This document shows positions 10,101-17,399 of a DNA stretch of 64,000 nucleotides, one piece after another. Within the stretch, counting starts at the first letter, position 1, and each line of letters opens with the position of its first letter. Below the pieces are notes generated by a model, which saw only the letters and a list, made by a program, of their open reading frames with translations, did no database searches and had not been told where the DNA came from. The position numbers and the translations under genes are program-made. The DNA comes from Stieleria marina (lineage in GTDB: Bacteria; Planctomycetota; Planctomycetia; Pirellulales; Pirellulaceae): assembly GCA_007741555.1 (NCBI GenBank), contig CP036526.1:4216001-4280000 (forward strand), read 5' to 3'.

Positions 10101-13100
10101 TCCGGTCAGTTGCACACGAAGCAGCGAGAGGGATTGGCCCGAATTGTCTTCGATCCCGCCACCGGCCCGATTGGCAACGTTTCGCGAGATAACGGTGTCA
10201 GTCACGGATACCGTTCCGTCAAGGTTAAACAGACCGCCTCCGCTGCCCGAGCTACCTTCGGCAAAGTTACGCGTGATCTCCGACTGCGAAATCTGCAGGT
10301 TGCCGCCGCTGTTGAAGATACCACCGCCACCATGGACAGCCGAATCTCCGCTGGCGACATTCTGATTGATGTCGGAATTGAATACCGTCATCACGCCGCT
10401 GCCATTCCACAATCCGCCGCCTTCACGCGCCGCGACGTTGTCGACAATCGAACTGTCGGCGATCGTCGTCGTTCCAGCCCCGGACACATGCAAGCCACCG
10501 CCGTTGCCAGGTGCGGCGGTCCCATCGGGTCCCGCTACGTTCGCGTTGAGTGAGACGCCTACCAGTGTGGTCGTCGACGTATCAGTCGCTTCGATGCCGC
10601 CCCCAGCACGGTTTGCAACATTTACGTTGATGGTCGAATCGGAGATGCTTGCGATGCCACCATTCCAGATTCCGCCACCGCTGCCGGCACTACCCGTCGC
10701 CGAGTTTCCGGTGATATCGGAATCAGTCACGCTGAGCGAACCGCTATTGTGAATCCCGCCGCCGCCTTCGGCCAAGTCATCGCCAGTTGCGATGTTGCCT
10801 GAGACCGATGCATTCGTCACGGTCACACCTCCGCTAACGGGCGTGATCAACGAAACGCCCACCGGCGCGGTAATGCGAAAACTACTGCCGTCGCCCAAAT
10901 CGACTCCGCTCGGAGCGGTGCCCATCGCAACGGCATCGATCGCATCCGAGATGGCTGTATCGACGGTTTGCCCATGCAACACGATCTCGCGAAGGCCTGC
11001 TGGAGCAATGTTGTTGAACTGACGAGCTTCATCGGCATTGGTCAAGTCAAACGTATACGTCGTATCGAGGTCGAACTCCGTGCCGCTGGGGAACAGGGCA
11101 GCGGGATCGATGTCGCCGCCTCCAACCAGTGCCAAGAAATGCCCCAACGGCGGAACTCCCTCGGGCGGGTTCGACGACGTCGCTGATGCATCACGAAGCT
11201 GAACGGAAGTCAGATTCAAAACCACCGGACCGTACTGCGGCCGGCCTTCCAAGAAATCCAAGAACCCGTCGGCAATCGTTCGCCCGTCGTCGTTTGCCAA
11301 GGAAGGCGGCACCGATGCGGTGGGTGGAAAACCATTGGCCGCGCCACCGTCACCATCAAAGAACGGTCCGTCGCCTTGCTCCAAAACCGGACGCGTCGCA
11401 TTTCCCGCGAATTGTCCATGAATGTGTGCCACATGCAGGCCGCCAAACGCGCTGACGTCCTGCAATCCTTCGGCATCGATCACAACGCGAATGGTTCGCG
11501 TCGTCGCGGTTGGCGAACTGACCGTGACCGATCCCGTTCCCGTCACACTGGAACCGTTCAGCGGAATGAAGTCCAGCGAAAACGTTTGATCGGCGTCCGC
11601 AGCGGCAGCATCGTTGTAAATACCGCCGCCAGCGACGGCCGTGTTGCCGCTCACAGTAGTGCCGTCGACCGTCAAAGTTCCCGCGGACGAGTTCCATAGA
11701 CCGCCGCCTTCGATCGCTTCATTGTCGGACACCGAGCCTCCCGAAACGGTCACCGCGCCGTCGCCACCGATGTGGATCCCACCGCCGTTACCCGGAGCAA
11801 CCGTTGCCGCGACCAGCGAGTTGAAATCGATCGCACTGTTGGTGATCGAAACCGTAGATCCGCCGGTGGTTTCGATACCGCCGCCAGCTCGGTTCGCTTC
11901 GTTTCCGGTGATGGAAGAATCGACCACGCTCAGCGAACCGCCCAAGTTCAAAATGCCGCCGCCGGAGCTACTTGCGCCGTCGGCAGTGTTGTTAGCAATC
12001 GAAACAGACGTCAGCTGCAGGTCACCACCATTGTTAAAGATACCACCACCGCCATCGTCGGCCGCGGGACCCGACGCAGTGTTGTCGCTGATCGTGGTAC
12101 CGTTGACGGTCATCACGCCGCTGCCATTCCACAATCCGCCGCCTTCACGCCCCGCTCGGTTGTCGTTGACCGTTCCGCCGCTGATGGTCGCGTTTCCGGC
12201 GCCGGTAATATGCAGTCCACCGCCGTTGCCGGGCGTCGCTGCACCGCTCGCCCCCGCGATGTTGCGGTCCAAATTGACACCACTGAGTGTCGTTGTTCCA
12301 ACATTGCTTTCGATACCGCCGCCCGCACGACTGGCGACGTTGTCCGAGATCGACGAATTCAAAATCGTCACGCTACCTTGATCATTCAGAATTCCGCCAC
12401 CGGAACCCATCGTCGCGGGGAAAGTCACTTGCCCGCGGACTTCGCCGCCGGGATTATTGGTGCTGTGAATATTCAGATACGTGCCGCCGGCCAGTAGCTC
12501 CGATACGTTCGCTGCGGGCACCGCCACATCATCCGCCAAGAACCGAATCCCGCCGTCAACGGTTTGCCAGGTATCGATCCCCAAATTGATGATCACGTCG
12601 CCGTTTGTACCCGCGTCACCTAAGTGGATGTGGGCTCCTGTCAATTCAGGCAAAGCCGTTTGATCGGTCAGCTCGATTCCCGATACAAACGCATCCAAGC
12701 GAAACGTGCCGCTGAGCGGGTTATACTGCAGACTGGCTTGTCCCATCGAAGTCGTCGTCACTGACGGGACTTCCTGCGTCCCGCTTAATGCAAACGTCGT
12801 GGCCGAAGCAGCCAGGTTATTGCTGATGGTCGCCCTAGCGATATCGACCGCTCCGCCAGCATTAAAGATTCCGCCGCCGCCTTGATCCGATGCGTTGCCA
12901 GCTGCCGAGTTGTCCTGGATGGTCGTGCCATCAATCGTCATCGTTCCGGTGCCGTTCCAAAGTCCGCCACCTTCGGCGGCCGCAAAGTTCCCGGACACGG
13001 TACCGCCTACGATGGTTGCGTCCCCCGCGCCAGTGATGTGCAATCCACCACCATTGCCCGGAGCTGCCAAGCTGGCTGGCCCAGCGATGTTGTCGTCCAG

Positions 13101-16100
13101 ATTGACATCCATCAAATTTGTCATGGAATTGGCAGCCGATTCGATTCCGCCGCCCGCACGATTGGCCGTGTTTCCAGTGATCGCCGCCGAAGTAACCTCG
13201 ATCGTGCCACCCAGATTCAAGATACCGCCGCCGCTGCCAGCCATTCCATTGGCGACGTTGTTGGTGATCGCACCTCCGGTAATCCGCAGCAGCCCGTCGC
13301 CGTGAAAAATGCCGCCGCCACCTTCGGTCGCCGCATCGCCAGTCGCTGTGTTGGCATTGACAATAACATTGACCAAACTCGTCCCGCTTCCAGCATCTTC
13401 GATGGTGACTTGCAATAGTTCGTAGCCGTCAGACGTGAAATCCGCGTTAGCGGTGCCAAAAGTTCGCATCGGACCGACACTCTGTGTGCCGCCCAAAATG
13501 ATCGATGTTCCGCCTGGGTTGCCGACCGAATTGATGAAGCCAGCGTGACTAGTGACCGCGGCTGATTCGGCAGTCCCCGTATCAGCAGCCATTTGGTCAA
13601 AGAAGGCGGCGTCGGTTTCGTCGTTGAGCTCAGTCCCCGCATCCCAAACCGCTGCACCAGTCACGGTGAAGTCAATCGGCAACAGATTTCCGTCCGCATC
13701 GAACAGCTCCAACATTTGAGCATCATCATTGGCGATGAATGCGTCGTTCGACGGAATCACCATCGAAGCGTAGGAGTAATAGCGATTGTCGACCGGATCG
13801 AGCACGAACACTGCCGTCTCAGTCGCACCGGGAGAAAATGGGCCGCCGGGCAACGATGCCGAAACTCCGTTTGCCTGACCTGCAGCGAACGCGGCCGTGA
13901 TTGGCCCGTTGTTTCCATCTTCGGCGATGCGCTCAAGTTCCGCCGAAGCAGTTTCCCCGGCATTGAACAAGTCAAACCCGCCATCGTGGAATGCCGTGAA
14001 CACGGGTGTCAGGAAAAGCCCGCTATCGGTCGGTCCACCGTTGGGAGCCGAGTTCACCATCGTCAAACGCACTGCCTGTGCGCTTCCACTTTGCGTGAAA
14101 ATACCGCCACCGACGACTGCGGTATTGTTTTCGATCGTGGCGCCGTCGACACCCAAGATACCGACGTTGGAATTCCACAAACCACCGCCTTCGTTGGCCG
14201 CCGCATTTCCACTGACGGTGCCTCCCGAAAGACCGACGACCGCGAATCCAGAGATATGCAGCGCACCGCCGTTGCCGGGTGCCGCCATCCCCGCACTGCC
14301 ATTGACGTCGTTGTTCGTCAAATTCGTATCATTGATCGTCATCGTACCGCCGGCAATTTCGATCCCGCCGCCGGCGCGGTTAGCCGCATTGAGATCAAAG
14401 TCAGCGTTGTCGATCGTTACGTTGCCGCCGACTGACAACAATCCACCGCCGCTGCCACTCGTTCCCGAAGCAAAGTTGTCGACCACGGCAATCGCCGACG
14501 CCGTACCGTTGATCGCAAGTGTGCCGCCGTTGTTAAAGATACCGCCACCACCTTGATCCGCGCTGTCGCCCAGCGCTTCGTTGGCCTCAATGATGGTGCC
14601 ATTTCGGATCGTCATCGTGCCCGTACCCGAATTCCAAAGTCCACCGCCTTCGGCTTGAGCGACGTTCCCAAACACGCTGCCGCCGTCAATCACGGTGGTA
14701 ACCGCGCCGCTAACGTGCAGTCCGCCACCATTGCCGGGCGCCGCCGGTCCTCCTGTTGCGGTTCCGTCGACGTCGTTGTTCACCAGATTGGATCCGGTTA
14801 GCGTCAAGTTGCCTTCGACGATCTCGATACCACCGCCCGCCCGGTTCGCGCCATTCAAGCCGATGGTGCTGGACTGAATATCAACATCGCCGTCGGTGCT
14901 GAACACTCCGCCGCCGCTGCCAGACGCGCCATTGGCCAAGTTCGCCGAGATCGTGGCACCGATGATGTCCAGTGTCCCCCCATTATTAAACACGCCGCCG
15001 CCGCCGTCATGCGATTCGTCACCACTGGCCGTATTACCAGTCACCATGGTGCCGTCAATCGTCATCGTGCCAGCGTTGTTCCAGAGACCACCTCCTTCGC
15101 GCATTGCGACGTTGTTTTGAAACGATCCGTCATTCACGTTGGTCGTGCCCGCCGCGCTGACATGAAGCCCGCCACCATTGATTCCCGCAAGGTTTCCATC
15201 AGCCCCCGCGATGCCACCGACCGTGACTGCATTGAGAGTCACCGCTCCATCGTTGTTCTCGATTCCGCCGCCAGCGCGAGCCGCTTCGTTTGCCGTGATT
15301 GTTCCACCGGAAATGACCACGCTCCCGCCTAACGAGAGAATCGCGCCCCCATTGCCCAATCCGTCCGTCGCAAAGTTGGCTGTTAGGTCCGTGTCCGTCA
15401 GCGTCACCGTACCTCCGTTATTAAAAAGTCCTCCACCGCCATCGTCCTGCGTCGCGCCAGCATCCGGATCAAGCGCTTCGTTGTTTGAGATCGTCGCATT
15501 GGAGATATTCAAAATACCGCCGTTATTGAATACACCTCCTCCGCCCTGCGCATCGGCGTCGCCCCCGATCGATTCCACAAAATTGCTGTCGATCAACGTG
15601 CCATCGATCGTCATCGTTCCAGCGTTGTTCCAAAGCCCACCACCTTCGCTGGCGGCTTCATTCCCAAACACGGAGCCGCCTGTCAAACTCACGTTGGCCG
15701 CTCCGGTCACGTGTAGACCGCCACCGTTGCCAGGGGCGGGTGCCGTCGCCAGCACGCTTAAGCCATTTACGTCATTGTTGGTCAGCGCTGAATTGTTTTG
15801 AAAGACGAACGTTCCCACGCCGACTTCGACCCCGCCGCCAGCGCGGTTGGCACTATTAAAACGAACGTTGGTCGCATCGAGCGTTGTCGAACCGGCTGCG
15901 CTAAAGATACCGCCACCACTGCCAGACGCACCGCTCGCTTGATTGCTTTCGATGACCGAATCAGAGATCGTCAAGGAATCGGCTTCGCTGTAAACACCGC
16001 CTCCCCCTTCGGTCGCCGCGTCGCCCGTCGCAACGTTACCACTGATGTTGACGTTGCTTAGCGTCAGCGTTTGACCGGCGCTGACAAACATTCCGCCACC

Positions 16101-16610
16101 GTTCACGTCGTTACCACCGGTGATCGTCAATCCGTCGATCGATGATGGCCCACCCCCGTCAATCAAAAACACTCGCGAGTCCCCCCCACCATCAATCGTA
16201 ATGCTCGACGCATCACCCAGTGCAATGGCCAAGTCGTCACTGATGGAAAACTGCCCGCCAGAGAGCGAAATGGTTTCGCTGCTAAGGGCGGCCGCAAACG
16301 TAATCGAATCACCCGGCGCCCCTGCGACGGCTCCGCTGACACCGGCAGCGGCGTCACCGACCGCTGCGTTGGTATTGGATGCCTGAATCGCTTCCCGCAA
16401 ACTGACCTCACCATCGGCGGCCACCGTGTCATCGAGCGTCGTGACCAAGTAAGCAGTCAAGACACGACGAGCTTCCAAAGTCTCGCAGCTCAATCGTCGC
16501 GTCCGAGCGGCACGTCGACTGGAAATAGGCCGTGAACGACGACGCTTGTGTCTTGAACTGGTTCTCAATGATGCGGGAGTCTCAGCAGAAGCGTTTTCGG
16601 TGGACAACAT
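7110..16610 (-). CDS. Giant extracellular beta-helix/Calx-beta protein with LEPR-XLL signal
   Basis: About 3,166 residues from the ATG at 16608-16610; the frame stays open to 16817 but the extra 69 residues look non-coding. The N-terminus has a basic region, then the planctomycete export motif ETLEARRVLTA. Residues about 60-2400 are right-handed beta-helix repeats forming nine supermodules, each carrying RAGGG(I/V)E, (P)GNGGGLH and EGGGLWN. A Spondin_N-like domain (about 842-1037) and two CHRD or CHRD-like regions (about 1272-1397 and 1673-1900) are inserted. A DIGAFES anchor-type end follows, then four Calx-beta domains (about 2407-2893) with the E-G-D-x-G pattern, and a tail with two dockerin-like calcium loops (DTDGDSQTSPADAL and DVNRDGELTPSDVL). 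Likely a surface adhesin or matrix protein; no enzyme domain seen. One uninterrupted frame. Confidence 0.93.
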   Translation of the reverse strand: MLSTENASAETPASLRTSSRHKRRRSRPISSRRAARTRRLSCETLEARRVLTAYLVTTLDDTVAADGEVSLREAIQASNTNAAVGDAAAGVSGAVAGAPGDSITFAAALSSETISLSGGQFSISDDLAIALGDASSITIDGGGDSRVFLIDGGGPSSIDGLTITGGNDVNGGGMFVSAGQTLTLSNVNISGNVATGDAATEGGGGVYSEADSLTISDSVIESNQASGASGSGGGIFSAAGSTTLDATNVRFNSANRAGGGVEVGVGTFVFQNNSALTNNDVNGLSVLATAPAPGNGGGLHVTGAANVSLTGGSVFGNEAASEGGGLWNNAGTMTIDGTLIDSNFVESIGGDADAQGGGGVFNNGGILNISNATISNNEALDPDAGATQDDGGGGLFNNGGTVTLTDTDLTANFATDGLGNGGAILSLGGSVVISGGTITANEAARAGGGIENNDGAVTLNAVTVGGIAGADGNLAGINGGGLHVSAAGTTNVNDGSFQNNVAMREGGGLWNNAGTMTIDGTMVTGNTASGDESHDGGGGVFNNGGTLDIIGATISANLANGASGSGGGVFSTDGDVDIQSSTIGLNGANRAGGGIEIVEGNLTLTGSNLVNNDVDGTATGGPAAPGNGGGLHVSGAVTTVIDGGSVFGNVAQAEGGGLWNSGTGTMTIRNGTIIEANEALGDSADQGGGGIFNNGGTLAINGTASAIAVVDNFASGTSGSGGGLLSVGGNVTIDNADFDLNAANRAGGGIEIAGGTMTINDTNLTNNDVNGSAGMAAPGNGGALHISGFAVVGLSGGTVSGNAAANEGGGLWNSNVGILGVDGATIENNTAVVGGGIFTQSGSAQAVRLTMVNSAPNGGPTDSGLFLTPVFTAFHDGGFDLFNAGETASAELERIAEDGNNGPITAAFAAGQANGVSASLPGGPFSPGATETAVFVLDPVDNRYYSYASMVIPSNDAFIANDDAQMLELFDADGNLLPIDFTVTGAAVWDAGTELNDETDAAFFDQMAADTGTAESAAVTSHAGFINSVGNPGGTSIILGGTQSVGPMRTFGTANADFTSDGYELLQVTIEDAGSGTSLVNVIVNANTATGDAATEGGGGIFHGDGLLRITGGAITNNVANGMAGSGGGILNLGGTIEVTSAAITGNTANRAGGGIESAANSMTNLMDVNLDDNIAGPASLAAPGNGGGLHITGAGDATIVGGTVSGNFAAAEGGGLWNGTGTMTIDGTTIQDNSAAGNASDQGGGGIFNAGGAVDIARATISNNLAASATTFALSGTQEVPSVTTTSMGQASLQYNPLSGTFRLDAFVSGIELTDQTALPELTGAHIHLGDAGTNGDVIINLGIDTWQTVDGGIRFLADDVAVPAANVSELLAGGTYLNIHSTNNPGGEVRGQVTFPATMGSGGGILNDQGSVTILNSSISDNVASRAGGGIESNVGTTTLSGVNLDRNIAGASGAATPGNGGGLHITGAGNATISGGTVNDNRAGREGGGLWNGSGVMTVNGTTISDNTASGPAADDGGGGIFNNGGDLQLTSVSIANNTADGASSSGGGILNLGGSLSVVDSSITGNEANRAGGGIETTGGSTVSITNSAIDFNSLVAATVAPGNGGGIHIGGDGAVTVSGGSVSDNEAIEGGGLWNSSAGTLTVDGTTVSGNTAVAGGGIYNDAAAADADQTFSLDFIPLNGSSVTGTGSVTVSSPTATTRTIRVVIDAEGLQDVSAFGGLHVAHIHGQFAGNATRPVLEQGDGPFFDGDGGAANGFPPTASVPPSLANDDGRTIADGFLDFLEGRPQYGPVVLNLTSVQLRDASATSSNPPEGVPPLGHFLALVGGGDIDPAALFPSGTEFDLDTTYTFDLTNADEARQFNNIAPAGLREIVLHGQTVDTAISDAIDAVAMGTAPSGVDLGDGSSFRITAPVGVSLITPVSGGVTVTNASVSGNIATGDDLAEGGGGIHNSGSLSVTDSDITGNSATGSAGSGGGIWNGGIASISDSTINVNVANRAGGGIEATDTSTTTLVGVSLNANVAGPDGTAAPGNGGGLHVSGAGTTTIADSSIVDNVAAREGGGLWNGSGVMTVFNSDINQNVASGDSAVHGGGGIFNSGGNLQISQSEITRNFAEGSSGSGGGLFNLDGTVSVTDTVISRNVANRAGGGIEDNSGQSLSLLRVQLTGNDAGSSPGNGGGLHLTGDGTVQIDASLIARNSADNEGGGLWNSASGTISVSQSTISNNLSGSGGGVFNDGSGGDISLNNSTIANNFATGSGGGLATEGGSLTISSATIAYNTAPSGGGIEVSGGDVDLSQTLIASNNATVGPNISGTVTSSGNNLIADTTDAVVDGTSASDLTNVDARIGVLTDNGGLTPTIALLAGSPAINAGVAMAGDVDQRGVSRPQGGQADIGAFESDLAGTASLTLVAVDSELTEGDSGMNNFTFRVTRSGSVDGELMFDFRAFGSGNNPASVGDFTTTSQLPAGTVTFADQQAEVDFMISILGDNDVEATETFTVQISNPSGGANIAVDSATATITNDDVAPAPTLSITAADGDELEGNADDAIFTFVVNRSSAVGNAAVDFAVVGTGTDAATADDFVGAVLPSGTLNFVDGESSQTISIPVAGDDQTENDETFSVTLSNAAAPFVIQTATAAGTIRNDDMDPVTLPPLVSIAGTDSDKAEGDTGTSVLSFTVTRSANTDGVATVDYTVTGSGTNAANADDFAGGVFETGTVTFADGESTQTILINVAGDTLVEPDETFDVTLSNASTSVVLQNGVASGVIRNDDVSDTTSSFAIAATDSDRNEGDTGTTPFTFTVTRSGSLDSAAMIDYSVAGTSSANASASDFGGTLPTGTVVFDAGQSTGVVTVNVSGDMVVEPSEQFTVTLVNAAAGNVIATPSAIGTIRNDDSSVIIESRVIAPLDVARAHSIPASTMPTAIIFRVVSPTTISVVPIGAVSFTDNVRILDDDLFDIATYVDGFASADASELGFHAVIFEASTTDRLYSIRSSAGPNALQGQPKTNLLQPTDTDGDSQTSPADALAVLNALASQAEANRGNGAQGESAALIDSEFYVDVNRDGELTPSDVLVVLNHLSDQANANQASGEQLPSDFLGSPSSDADDTAVRDEALALLDSSDSVDNGIDEVAAGQSSPIELDTIDRIFAGDDESEQDLVDDELELLSR
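9960..15700 (-). repeat. Nine-fold internal supermodule repeat in the giant gene
   Basis: The EGGGLWN-coding segment recurs near 15629, 15073, 14635, 14175, 12957, 12130, 11694, 10407 and 9977 on the minus strand. Plain spacings are about 430-560 bases; three long spacings (about 1218, 827 and 1287) contain the inserted Spondin_N, CHRD and CHRD-like domains. Units are divergent at DNA level, so this is an old protein repeat rather than a recent tandem duplication. Confidence 0.85.
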
Positions 16611-17399
16611 AGAATTTCCGGTAGAAATAGTGGGGTGAATCAAGTTGTGGTCAATCAAGACGCAGTTGTGTTTGCTCGAGAGCGTGTTGCAAGATGCAAT
16701 CCGCACCATCATGCGAAATACGTTCCGCAGCACTCTGGGAAGTACGCTCTGCGGGGCGGAAATCGCGGGACGTGGGCCTGTGATCCGGAATCTGTGGAGT
16801 CCGGCAATTACGGACACGGGATCCGTTTAAACGCTTGGCGTGTTCGCGACGGCGCACTGTTTGGGAGCTTCTTTCCAATGTTCCCGGTTGCGGGCCAGGG
16901 CATTTGCAACGCAGTGTTATAACGCGAAGCAAACCGCTGTTTGGCAAGTTTGTCAGCAATCCAAGTGAATGGTTAGCATTTCTAGTGTTGGACGTTTGGA
17001 GGAAGGTGTTCTTCAAGTCAAAGCTGGTCGGTATTGATTCGCAACGGTCGCAAAACGACCAGCCTTGATCTTCTCCCAGCAGCACCTGACGGCGTACTCG
17101 GGGCATCTTGGGGTTCAGTCCATTCCCGCCACTGATACGTTGACAGGCTGATTCTGTGACACACATTGGAGACATTATCCGACACAAAGTTTTCGAAGGC
17201 TGCGGCAACGTCGCAATTGTCCGAATAGACGCTGTCTGATGCAACTAAAAGCTCGTTAACAGGATTCTCACTAACGCCACATCTCGGGCCCAAGACCACT
17301 ACAATTTGGCACCGACCAAGCTACTGGTCGTTTTCACGATACGGATTCACACTACGGAACGAAAGTTTCCCGGCCGCAGACCCTTCGCAGGAAATCGCT
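16611..17399. other. 789-bp divergent intergenic region
   Basis: This separates the leftward giant gene from the rightward kinase gene, so it should hold both promoters. Short ORFs on both strands translate to low-complexity nonsense and lack ribosome-binding sites. I see no strong hairpin. The region is more AT-rich around 16900-17000 than the flanking genes. Confidence 0.5.

Noticed and set aside
9496-10365. A 289-codon plus-strand ORF, and similar Pro-rich ORFs at 11641-12381, 12895-13305, 13897-14556 and 15178-15801
   Set aside because: They are shadows of the Gly-rich beta-helix repeats, whose complement gives PPP/PPLP runs. Their periodicity comes from the real gene.
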